Of a stretch of DNA of 64,000 nt, positions 56,464-64,000 are shown in pieces; positions within the stretch are counted from its first letter, which is position 1, and the number at the start of each line of letters is the position of its first letter. The notes under the pieces are model-generated. The model was given only the letters and a program-made list of their open reading frames with translations. It did no database searches and was not told the origin of the DNA. Origin of the DNA: Rhizophagus irregularis (Eukaryota; Glomeromycota; Glomeromycetes; Glomerales; Glomeraceae). The DNA is taken from contig NC_089453.1 in assembly GCF_026210795.1 (NCBI RefSeq), forward strand, positions 2,606,501 through 2,670,500, written 5' to 3'. The position numbers and the translations under genes were made by a program.

Positions 56464-56934
56464 TTATGCAAGAAGTTCTGTTAAGGTTTTCTCAGCCTCG
56501 TTTTTAGTAATAGCTCGCTTTGGGGGACCGGTTGATGAGTCCTTAGTCGCATTATAATACAATTCGAAGAGGGCCTCAAGCTTATCTAGGAGAGCTTGTT
56601 TATTCTTGTATGATTCGCGGATTTTTGCTATTTTAGCAGTATATGCCGCATTATCTGGGAAGAGTTTTCTGGCCACGAACTTCACATATGATACAGGAGA
56701 ATTTGCCGTCTGGATTCGCTTGATATACTTCACGTGGTCCTGGACGAGGTAACTGGTTTTGCCAAACCCAGATATTAATGCGACTACTATAGTATCTTTT
56801 AATGCGCGGATAATCTTGGGGACAGTTTCGTCAGTGATAACACTAGGCTGAATGCGCGATGCCTCGTAAATAATCTCCTCACTAGTGCTGTCAGTGCTGT
56901 TAACAATGCTTGCGAATTCGGTATATGTTGACAT
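56464..56934 (-). CDS. Maverick-like element protein, 156 aa, unknown
   Basis: An intact ORF starting MSTYTEFASIVNSTD. It appears all-helical, with a short hydrophobic patch (DTIVVALISGFGKTSYLV) that contains GFGKTS but lacks a full P-loop. A lysine-rich middle (YVKFVARKLFPDNAAYTAKI) and a helical tail (NKQALLDKLEALFELYY) follow. No family is recognised. It lies between the F-box and the IQ-type gene in a run of minus-strand genes ending in polymerase and helicase, so co-regulation with replication genes is plausible. Confidence 0.65.
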   Translation of the reverse strand: MSTYTEFASIVNSTDSTSEEIIYEASRIQPSVITDETVPKIIRALKDTIVVALISGFGKTSYLVQDHVKYIKRIQTANSPVSYVKFVARKLFPDNAAYTAKIAKIRESYKNKQALLDKLEALFELYYNATKDSSTGPPKRAITKNEAEKTLTELLA

Positions 56935-56962
56935 GATTCTTTGTACTTTGTAAAAAATATAA

Positions 56963-56970
56963 ATCTTCAG
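56963..56970 (-). promoter_or_regulatory. CTGAAGAT motif, 28 bases before the 56934 start
   Basis: ATCTTCAG on the plus strand, one mismatch to the shared motif, followed by TTATATTTTTTAC toward the gene. Confidence 0.45.
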
Positions 56971-57016
56971 TTACCTGTTTATTCGAATGAGAAAAAATAA
57001 ATATAAAACTCGGGGT

Positions 57017-57553
57017 TTACACTTGGGATACTGCGAGGCAGTAGAAGTGTCGCTCGGCCTTTTGTATCAATGGAGAGCCTGGTCTATATAACCAGGGGAT
57101 AGCGACTTTCTGGATAATCCTAGCCGCTTTATTGTTCTTTCTTTCTATATATCTCCTAAAGGCTTTCTGGATCATTTCAGCATGATGAGTATAATAGTCG
57201 AAATTAAAATGCTTTGGGCAACTATATAAATGTAGTCGTACCGCTTGATCCATGGAAGCATCGGCTCCCCATCCACGATCAATAAAAGATTTACAGTAGG
57301 TACAGTACCACCTATTTGGTAGTCGTGATACTATTCTCCTAATGTGCACAATATAAGCATATACAGCTTGACGAGACCTTGGATAAGGTAGCCGCCTATG
57401 AAAACCTATTCTACTACAAGTCTCATAATATTGCACAGCATTTTGAATGCGCTTAGCCCACGCGTGGAAACTTTCGTCGTCTTGTCTACCTAATCCGTCG
57501 GTGTTTTGCATTTGGGTATCTCGTAAGATTACATATCCCATAGGTTTATTCAA
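57017..57553 (-). CDS. Maverick-like element protein, 178 aa, Cys/His motif and IQ-like helices
   Basis: It has the start MNKPMGYVILRDTQMQN and the central WYCTYCKSFIDRG with HLYSCPKH about 30 residues later, a possible zinc finger (CxxC..H...C). The C-terminus has two IQ-like helices (AEMIQKAFRRYIERKNN; KAARIIQKVAIPWLY), of the type that bind calmodulin-like proteins. The ATG is 52 bases from the polymerase stop. I cannot assign a function. It could be a minor virion or packaging component, or a regulatory protein. No upstream TTGAAGAT motif is visible. Confidence 0.65.
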   Translation of the reverse strand: MNKPMGYVILRDTQMQNTDGLGRQDDESFHAWAKRIQNAVQYYETCSRIGFHRRLPYPRSRQAVYAYIVHIRRIVSRLPNRWYCTYCKSFIDRGWGADASMDQAVRLHLYSCPKHFNFDYYTHHAEMIQKAFRRYIERKNNKAARIIQKVAIPWLYRPGSPLIQKAERHFYCLAVSQV

Positions 57554-57604
57554 TTATGCCATCACGATATGTCAGTAAAAAATAAACCTACCAGTTCTTA
57601 GCAA

Positions 57605-59458
57605 TCATGTCCAGATAACCTTGTTCGCATTTTTCACATGGCAGTATCCCGCGGTTTCAAACTTGAAAGTCTTTAGAGTCGTATCTGCATTCTCTGAACA
57701 AGTGAAAAGCGCGGGGCTATCTGGCTGCTCTTCTAAAATAAATCCATCCGTATGGATACGTCGTACTTTATCCTTGTATGGTTGAATTGCCTCAGATGTG
57801 ATTTTGCGACCACGTGCTAATAAGAATGGGGCGATCCTGGGATACTCACCTTTGAAGGGATTACCCGGGTTTGTGAACTGGAATCGCCACTGGTCAGATC
57901 CTACTGGTATGATAGAGTCGAGTGTATGGCCCTCTGGAAATGTAAACGGGTCTGTTTGATTTGCGGTGAGTGTCTTGTAATTACGCTTCCTCTGGCATAA
58001 TGCTCCCCATAATGTGTTGAGGACTCGCTTTGCCACGCGGCCAGCTACGCCACCCTGGTTTTTAATTTTGAAGAGGAAGTGTACATACTCACCGAATATT
58101 ACAGTTCCAGGGATTCTCGCTTCTCTATCATATATCAATGCATTTGGCTTCCCATCCTGTATTAACTGTATATTGAGACCAAGTTTTTTTGCTCGTTGTA
58201 AGTCGATGAATGTATAGATTCCCCTTTTATTCTGTCGGAAGAGAATATTATTCCCACTTACCTTGGCACGGAATAATCCATACAAGGCATAACCCCTGTG
58301 GTCAACAAAGTCATTAAGTGTCTGGAATTTACCCCGTCTGATTGGAAAGTTCGCGTTCGATTGTTGGATACTCGGGTATAAACTTGTTGCGTCGTACTGT
58401 CTTCCATAGCCCTTCCACTCGTTATCTGCCCAGATTAATCCTCCCATCATTGCATCACTTAACCACTCTGCTTCTATCGGGTCAAGAGGATCATTGGCTG
58501 GAATCCCTACACTTAATCGTTCGAATAACCAGAGAGCCGTTCTTTTGTAAGACCAGTTATGGTATGATAAGTCGATTCCTAAACCGAACTTCTTTGTAGT
58601 TTGTAAGAAGACATCCCGTTCCTCGTGGATTCTCTGATATGCTTCTTCGAGAGTTTCATATACCCCAGTCTTACGGTTTTTCTCGACGGGGATGAAAGAA
58701 CTCTTGGAATTCTTAGTTTTTTGAAACTGCCCAATTGTGCAAGACTTAACCGTTTTGCCGTTATATATTGTGACTACATTATTGGTCCCATCTTCATGGT
58801 ATACAATGGGTAAATTACGCTTTTTATCTAATTTACTGGAGTGGAGTCTTCCGGGATTTAACGCGAGGGAGTAGTGACCCTCAGACAGGATGAGAGTCGC
58901 ACGTCTATCGGACTTACTCTTAGAGATTCGGGTAATGTCCCCCACAATATTAATTGCGAGACTTCCTGCGAGTTGTTCAACCTTGTCCATGCATGAAACT
59001 GGGATGGGAGCATCGCGATTGAGACCTAATGCCTTTTTGATATACTCGGGCTTTTCGATTGACTTTGGCATTTTAGAGAATGTGCCGTAGATATGTTTCA
59101 GGCATTCATACAGGCAATCATTTAGCTCCCCGTTGCAACCTCCTGTGGCCGGTAGACTATCTCTCGCATAAATTATGAATTGTTCAAAATAATCGGGGTC
59201 TGCGTCATCCGGTAGCTGTGCTTCATCATAATGGTCTAATAGTGAAAAGAGGCTGGCTGGTTGGTTTCCTGATGTCCATCCACCGGGTTTCCAGTTTTCA
59301 TAGGGAAGTAGGATCTGGAACTTTCTATCTGGAAATCGCGCCTGGAGAGTCTGACCGAGTCTGGTGATAGCTCCTCTGGAAAAGCGGGCACCAGAATATT
59401 GAAGTTCCTTGATGTCAGGTCGTGTTGGTAAAGTGCGGGCGATTCTTGAGTATTGCAT
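57605..59458 (-). CDS. family B DNA polymerase (DNA_pol_B_2 type) with OTU-like N-terminus, 617 aa
   Basis: Motif A is RQYDATSLYPSI (354-364), motif B KRVLNTLWGALCQRK (477-491), and motif C RRIHTDGFIL (566-575). The last has HTDG where most polymerases have DTDS, as in some protein-primed enzymes (YTDS). This is the replicase expected for terminal-repeat DNA with protein priming. Residues 1-290 show none of the 3'-5' exonuclease motifs. Instead NDCLYECL (113-120) and EGHYSLAL (193-200) mimic the Cys and His boxes of OTU-type cysteine proteases. At 617 residues it is much shorter than typical Polinton polymerases, which usually exceed 1,000. It is intact. Confidence 0.88.
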   Translation of the reverse strand: MQYSRIARTLPTRPDIKELQYSGARFSRGAITRLGQTLQARFPDRKFQILLPYENWKPGGWTSGNQPASLFSLLDHYDEAQLPDDADPDYFEQFIIYARDSLPATGGCNGELNDCLYECLKHIYGTFSKMPKSIEKPEYIKKALGLNRDAPIPVSCMDKVEQLAGSLAINIVGDITRISKSKSDRRATLILSEGHYSLALNPGRLHSSKLDKKRNLPIVYHEDGTNNVVTIYNGKTVKSCTIGQFQKTKNSKSSFIPVEKNRKTGVYETLEEAYQRIHEERDVFLQTTKKFGLGIDLSYHNWSYKRTALWLFERLSVGIPANDPLDPIEAEWLSDAMMGGLIWADNEWKGYGRQYDATSLYPSIQQSNANFPIRRGKFQTLNDFVDHRGYALYGLFRAKVSGNNILFRQNKRGIYTFIDLQRAKKLGLNIQLIQDGKPNALIYDREARIPGTVIFGEYVHFLFKIKNQGGVAGRVAKRVLNTLWGALCQRKRNYKTLTANQTDPFTFPEGHTLDSIIPVGSDQWRFQFTNPGNPFKGEYPRIAPFLLARGRKITSEAIQPYKDKVRRIHTDGFILEEQPDSPALFTCSENADTTLKTFKFETAGYCHVKNANKVIWT

Positions 59459-59475
59459 TTTTATGTATATGATTT

Positions 59476-59483
59476 GTCTTCAA
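59476..59483 (-). promoter_or_regulatory. TTGAAGAC motif, 17 bases before the polymerase start
   Basis: GTCTTCAA on the plus strand. One mismatch at the last position of the shared motif. Confidence 0.4.
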
Positions 59484-59541
59484 ATATAAATAATAACTTT
59501 CTATATATACGAAAAAAAAAAGAAATAATCTCAAATAGCGC

Positions 59542-62007
59542 TTACAATATGTCGTTGATAGCGCCCTCAGTATCCTCTTCGTTCCAGTCATCGATGATTC
59601 CATTGGCGGCCTCCCATTCACGTTCCATATCAGTTTTTGGACGTTCCTCGGGGATCTCTCGCGCTTTTCCCTTATCTGCCCTCATAGTTTCATACCCAGA
59701 GGGGGTGGGAATAATCTCGGCATTACGATTCTCCTTGTATATTCTTATTAAATCTGCGAGTTCTTTACGGCTAGGTATTTTAGGTAAGTATCCATTATAT
59801 TCAATCCAGTCCTTGAAGCGGTCTACTACTTCCATAAGGTAATACTGGTACTCGTCCTCAATACGCGTTGTGGGACATTCCTCTACTTCAAACGCGAGTA
59901 TTTCCCAGTCATAGTCATCTGACGCATCTTGATACTTGGCCCATAATTCCTTACCTGTATTGTAGAGATCATCGAAGGCCTGGTCCTTTGAATTTTTAAC
60001 CCACGGTTTGCGATCCCATCGGTGTCTTTCATGCCAAGCCCAGTGCGCTCGAGTGCCTTCCTTTGGTTCAGGATCCCGGTCGACTTCTGGTTCTGTGTCA
60101 GGTTCTGGGATAAGTTGCTCTTCGGGAGCCGGTTCTACTACAGGTTCTGTAGAAAATTTAGAATCTGCGAGGGATTCGGATTTTGTGGAAGATTCTGCGG
60201 GTGACTCAGGTTGTTGTTCAGGAGCTGGGTTCACGGTTGTAGAATCTGAGTCTGATAACAAGTCGTCTAAGACGTCGTTGTCATCATCTGGTTTAGGGGT
60301 GGGTTCTTCTTGGTCAGGTTCCTCGTCAGATAGATAACAATCTGAGAAGCTATCTATAGGTTCATCGGTGTCTGACTCATTAGTATCTTCATCGGGATCC
60401 GGTTGTTCTTCCCTTGACTCTTGTAGACGTTCTTTTAAGTGGTCAGGCTTGGGTGGAAGCGGTGGAGGAATCTTGCGAATTACAGGTGCGGGTTTTTTCT
60501 CGACAGGTTCGGGTTTTTCCTCTGTGGGTTCGGGTTTTTTCTCAGCGGATTTTTCCTCTGCAGGTTTCTCGGCAACTAACTCTACTTCCTCTACTGGTGC
60601 TTCCTGTACGTCTTGTACATCTTGTACATCTTGGATTACTTTACTAAAATTCTCCGCGATTTTTGCTTTATCTAGTATGTAATAGTTTATTCGGGTACCT
60701 GAGCGGCTTACACGCATTTTGGGGGCGAATTGTTTAATCTCCATACCGAATTTATTGTCACTTAGTGTTTTGTTTTCACCCTTCTCACTGCACCAGTTTT
60801 GGTAAGTACTATAGAAATTTGTACACGGGATTTCAAGTGTATCACAATTGTCGGGCCACATTATTTCAAGGTAATATTGTATAAAACGCTGGGGATTCGG
60901 GATACTTGCTTCAATTAACTCCCATTTCATTTGAGTATCAGGAATAGATCGGGGATTGAAGCCAGTTAAGTCTCGGCTAAGTAGATAGGACATGAAGGAA
61001 CTGGCTGTATCCAGATTTTCTAATACTTTTACGAGAGAACTGAAGTATTCTCTATTGCCCTTATATTTGGCTGAGACATTGAGAGCTACAAATCTTTCAT
61101 CCCCCATTTCTATACGGATTGGCATAGCATGATTACTGAGGATCATGTAGCCAGCAAAGTCATCAATAACCTTCACATCTATCCCCTTTTCCTCGATAGA
61201 GATGTAAGGCTCGGTGATTAAACTCTTGAGTCGGTTGTTTGCCCCATGCCATTCCTTGCCTGACATATCGCATTCATTGAGGATGATAAGTTTTTTGGCA
61301 CGAACAGCTGCATTGAACCTTCCCATTACATCTTCAAGACGCATAGTGGAAAGGAAGTTTTCACGGCCGAGAATACGTTCTCCGATAAAATCGGTTAAGA
61401 TATTCTTACCACATCTGGGGGGACTGCGCATGATAATTGCTGTACCGGGTTTTTTGTCTGGATTTTGAATAAGGAATGCGAGCCAGTTGAGGATGTATGT
61501 GGTTAACTGCTTGTCCTCCGCACACCATACCTCATGAACGTGTCGGATGATTGGATTAACTAGATTTGGTTTGATGCGCTCAGCGGGTTGGGCCCTAAAA
61601 CCTAGGAAGAGATTGAAGAATTCAGGATTATACTTTGGTGCGTTTGGGGGATAAGGCATGAAGTTTACATCTGTATAACAGATCTTTGCAATTGAGGCTT
61701 GGAGAAGAAGATCCTTTAATTTGGTGGATGTGGTCGCATCACTGTCTTCTCCGGTATCTGACCGAATAATTACCTTGTGCTTAGTAGAAATCCCCTTGAG
61801 ATCTGCGGCGAACTCGAAGTATATGCTTCCATTGTAAGCCTTCTTTTTTCTAATCCACATGCCGGATTTTGTGGTGATGAAAGCCACAGAAGCCGAGATT
61901 GCTGAATTGACGCTTTCTTTCGTGTGTGTACCTACACATTTTTTAAGAAGGTCATCGTAGAAGAAACGGTTGTTGGGGTTAAAGATTGCTGGAACTTGAG
62001 CGGCCAT
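59542..62007 (-). CDS. SF3 primase-helicase, D5/DUF5906-like, with acidic C-terminal half, 821 aa
   Basis: Walker A is MRSPPRCGKN (193-202), Walker B KKLIILNECDM (238-248), and SF3 motif C GYMILSNHAMP (286-296). The flanking helical parts (YILNWLAFLIQNPDKKPG; WCSEKGENKTLSDNKFG) match the D5-like helicases of NCLDVs and mobile elements. The N-terminal 120 residues may be a primase remnant, but I see no clear primase catalytic motif. From about residue 465 the protein is low-complexity, with QDV repeats, EEKP/EKKP repeats and long acidic stretches, ending in a helical domain with DMEREWEAANGIIDDW. It would unwind element DNA for the polymerase. It is intact. It lies 28 bases from the right terminal repeat. 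Confidence 0.88.
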   Translation of the reverse strand: MAAQVPAIFNPNNRFFYDDLLKKCVGTHTKESVNSAISASVAFITTKSGMWIRKKKAYNGSIYFEFAADLKGISTKHKVIIRSDTGEDSDATTSTKLKDLLLQASIAKICYTDVNFMPYPPNAPKYNPEFFNLFLGFRAQPAERIKPNLVNPIIRHVHEVWCAEDKQLTTYILNWLAFLIQNPDKKPGTAIIMRSPPRCGKNILTDFIGERILGRENFLSTMRLEDVMGRFNAAVRAKKLIILNECDMSGKEWHGANNRLKSLITEPYISIEEKGIDVKVIDDFAGYMILSNHAMPIRIEMGDERFVALNVSAKYKGNREYFSSLVKVLENLDTASSFMSYLLSRDLTGFNPRSIPDTQMKWELIEASIPNPQRFIQYYLEIMWPDNCDTLEIPCTNFYSTYQNWCSEKGENKTLSDNKFGMEIKQFAPKMRVSRSGTRINYYILDKAKIAENFSKVIQDVQDVQDVQEAPVEEVELVAEKPAEEKSAEKKPEPTEEKPEPVEKKPAPVIRKIPPPLPPKPDHLKERLQESREEQPDPDEDTNESDTDEPIDSFSDCYLSDEEPDQEEPTPKPDDDNDVLDDLLSDSDSTTVNPAPEQQPESPAESSTKSESLADSKFSTEPVVEPAPEEQLIPEPDTEPEVDRDPEPKEGTRAHWAWHERHRWDRKPWVKNSKDQAFDDLYNTGKELWAKYQDASDDYDWEILAFEVEECPTTRIEDEYQYYLMEVVDRFKDWIEYNGYLPKIPSRKELADLIRIYKENRNAEIIPTPSGYETMRADKGKAREIPEERPKTDMEREWEAANGIIDDWNEEDTEGAINDIL

Positions 62008-62035
62008 TTTTTGTTCTATTAAATCGAGTACTAAT

Positions 62036-62601
62036 TTATAGTTACCTAATCTTCAATTGCCGAATATATTTTTTCTGACGGGGGTAAGTCGGGTGCCATA
62101 GTTCGGCTGCCATAGTTCGGCTGCCATAGTTCGGCTGCCATAGTTCGGCTGCCATAGTTCGGGTGCCATAGTTCGGCTGCCATAGTTCGGGTGCCATAGT
62201 TCAGGACATAGGGGGTCATACTTGGGGGGTCTAGGTGAGTATATAAAGGGTAATCATAGCGTGAATCGGGTTTTGGGGTCTAAGGGGCTGACTAAGGCTG
62301 CCATAGTATTATTATAAGATTTTTCGTACTATGGCAGGTACTATGGCAGGAGATTCTGTCTGATTTCAGCTTTATTCACGTTTTTATTCCGTTTTTAAGT
62401 AGTCTGCCATAGTTGCCATAGTTGTCATAGTAAGTTATATATAAGAAAAAATGTATAAAAAAAAATAAGTGGAAAAATACCGTGGCAGACCATGGTACTG
62501 TGGCAGGTAAACCTGCCCCACGGAGGGGGGATGTAGGTACTGCGAGGCCAGCGTGGCCGAGGTGGGATGAGCGTAGCGAGGCACACTACCAGCCCGACGA
62601 C
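62036..62601 (-). repeat. right terminal inverted repeat, 566 bp
   Basis: The inverse of 47427-48007, with eight 14-bp TGCCATAGTTCGGC units against nine on the left and several substitutions, for example in the CCACGGAGGGGGG and GGGGTCATACTTGGGG regions. It ends ..CCAGCCCGACGAC. Confidence 0.92.
62049..62056 (-). promoter_or_regulatory. TTGAAGAT motif, 41 bases before the helicase start
   Basis: ATCTTCAA on the plus strand, inside the right terminal repeat. It mirrors the copy at 47987. Confidence 0.5.
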
Positions 62602-62606
62602 ACTTT
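62602..62606 (+). repeat. target-site duplication ACTTT, right copy
   Basis: Follows ..GCCCGACGAC directly and matches 47422-47426. Confidence 0.8.
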
Positions 62607-63028
62607 TGTGTTACAATCACAATTCATATATTTACTAGCCAATAAAATTAAGCATTGTCCGCACACTAATATTTTCGTTTATTCAGAACTAAAACCAAGT
62701 TAATGACATTTATAAAAGCAATAACATATACTATTAGTCCTATCAACACTTTACCGAAAATGAAAAGTCTTTTTTTAACAAGATTTAAAATTAAAATTAA
62801 GCTTCTGCAATAAAAGAAGTCTTTTAATATAATATTTACCAACTCTCTATCAAAATAAAAAGACAATACCATCAAGAAAGTAAGAAAAGTAAGGATTAAT
62901 CATTAATTATTAGACCTTTTATTTCTATATAAGAACTTTATGTGTATGTAATTAATTACTTTATTAAAAAAATTGTTAAGCATCCTGGTTCCTAATTTAT
63001 ATACTTTAATCATTTCCAAAGGCTGTTT
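62607..63028. other. right flank, presumed internal MULE sequence
   Basis: AT-rich non-coding DNA between the Maverick-like insertion and the inverted array. It would be the promoter side of the MULE transposase before the insertion. No gene is seen. Confidence 0.5.
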
Positions 63029-64000
63029 CATACACCATTAGCCCATATAACACCTACCGAAGTGAAAAATAACAAAGATACCAAAAAAATGGAGAAAAAA
63101 GGATTTATACCATTTATCCTGGTAGAGCGTTAGAATTTTTCCGCCAAACAATTTCTACTAGTTCTTTATTACCTGGTATATTTCGTCCGATGGTATCAGC
63201 TTTAAAGTTTGGCTTTAACAATGTGAAAAAACCTAAAAAAAGAAAAAAAACTCATTAATATTATCATTTATAACAGGTTATTACATACACTATTAGCCCA
63301 TATAACACCTACCGAAGTGAAAGGTAACAAAGGTACCTTAGAAATGGGATCAGTTTTAAAGTTTGGCTTTAACAACGTGAAAAAAACCTAAAAAAAGAAA
63401 AAAAAACTCATTAATATTATCATTTATAATAGGTTATTACATACACCATTAGCCCATATAATACCTACCAAAGTGAAAGGTAACAAAGGTACCTTAGAAA
63501 TGGGATCAGTTTTAAAGTTTGGCTTTAACAACGTGAAAAAAACCTAAAAAAAGAAAAAAAAACTCATTAATATTATCATTTATAATAGGTTATTACATAC
63601 ACCATTAGCCCATATAACACCTACCGAAGTGAAAGGTAACAAAGGTACCTTAAAAATGAGATCAGCTTTAAAGTTTGGCTTTAACAACATGAAAGAACCT
63701 AAAAAAAGAAAAAAACTCATTAATATCGTTTATAACAGGTTATTACATGCACTATTAACCTATATAACACCTACCGAAATGAAAAAAAACACAATTGGCG
63801 GTAAATCTTAGCTTTTACAATGAAAAAAACCTAAAAAAAAAGAAAAAACACTTGTTAGTATTGTTTCTAAAAGCTTCGCATACACCAACAACCTGAATAA
63901 CACCTACCGAGACTTCGCCAAAGTGGAAAGTAAGAGGTCTTCTTTAGAAAGGAAATCAAATTAAAGAACCTAAAAAAAAGAAAAAAATTGGTTAATATCG
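63029..64000 (-). repeat. inverted array of about 156-bp intron-like units, continues past the window
   Basis: On the minus strand the units match 43714-44119: GTAGGTGTTATATGGGC, a TTTTTTTCTTTTTTTAGG tract, then a GTTAAAGCCAAACTTTAAA block. TTACATACAC recurs at 63281, 63437, 63593 and (TTACATGCAC) 63743, a period of 150-156. The conserved unit is amplified here relative to the left copy. The first unit (63040-63230) is diverged, with an insert reaching GTATATTTCGTCCGATGG. The window ends inside the array, so its outer end and any target duplication cannot be seen. Confidence 0.75.

Larger units (their letters stand above)
47427..62601. mobile_element. Maverick/Polinton-like DNA transposon, 15,175 bp, with Gag-retropepsin block
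   Basis: Terminal inverted repeats of 581 and 566 bp enclose at least twelve tightly packed genes on both strands, in DNA visibly richer in GC than the flanks. The set includes family B polymerase, SF3 helicase, A32-type ATPase and chromodomain integrase, the Polinton hallmark quartet. Jelly-roll capsid and adenain-type protease genes are not recognised. A coiled-coil/Gag/retropepsin block occupies 50013-52906 instead. It has inserted upstream of the MULE transposase, duplicating ACTTT. Terminal repeats differ at several sites and some genes are broken, so this copy is not young. Confidence 0.88.

Noticed and set aside
60008-60682. Overlapping plus-strand Ser/Gly-rich ORFs (60008-60337, 60368-60682, 60414-60647)
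   Set aside because: They are antisense shadows of the repetitive acidic, Pro-rich part of the helicase gene.
1-64000. CRISPR arrays, tRNA or rRNA genes
   Set aside because: The tandem repeats found (53-bp leader repeats, 14-bp TIR units, 156-bp intron-like units) lack unique spacers between constant repeats. No cloverleaf or rRNA-like block was noticed by eye. A tRNA scan was not possible.

Overview
The window looks like nuclear DNA of an arbuscular mycorrhizal fungus, most likely Rhizophagus irregularis or a close Glomeromycotina relative. The support is a very AT-rich background, long gene-poor stretches, GT..AG introns of about 60-120 bases, a tyrosine-kinase-like kinase of the type greatly expanded in that genus, and dense nested transposons. 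No rRNA, tRNA or CRISPR array was recognised. The species assignment is an inference from style and family resemblance, not from a search.

Region by region. (1) 1-28.4 kb is gene-poor. It holds four intact single-exon members (154-711 +; 11217-11675 -; 16554-17018 -; 23996-24484 -) and two decayed fragments of one small-protein family marked by FFYNPP, YHITCE and VQFLNKK motifs, separated by AT-rich DNA with several MITE-like inverted-repeat elements. (2) 28395-31820 is an eight-exon gene whose splice phases all agree. It joins a Cys-rich N-terminus, a TKL-type kinase domain, a CESPKQM repeat and a Myb/trihelix-like domain. (3) 32743-42816 is a Ty3-type LTR retrotransposon with 531/532-bp LTRs. 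It is inactivated by stops, frameshifts and a 537-bp CACTA-like MITE. Downstream of its integrase it carries an antisense gene with a bZIP-like start and an extra sense ORF. (4) 43.4-47.3 kb and 62.6-64 kb appear to be one Mutator-like (MULE) transposon: a broken FAR1/MULE transposase between inverted arrays of intron-like tandem repeats. A hAT-like hairpin MITE sits in its CDS. (5) 47427-62601 is a 15.2-kb Maverick/Polinton-like element nested in the MULE, with about 570-580-bp terminal inverted repeats and a 5-bp ACTTT target duplication.

The Maverick-like element is the most interesting part. It encodes a protein-primed-type family B DNA polymerase, an SF3 primase-helicase, an A32-type packaging ATPase, a chromodomain integrase, two virus-type zinc/adaptor proteins, an F-box protein and several unknown proteins. 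Where a Polinton would carry jelly-roll capsid and adenain-type protease genes, I see a coiled-coil plus Ty3-like Gag block followed by a retropepsin-like domain, joined at an A-AAA-AAG slip site. The polymerase lacks a visible exonuclease and has an OTU-like N-terminus. At least six genes share a TTGAAGAT-like motif 17-41 bases upstream of the ATG. The copy is decaying: two stops in the integrase and single-base frameshifts in gag, the ATPase and an adaptor gene. A replicating element with a retrovirus-like shell is therefore a hypothesis about the family, not about this copy.
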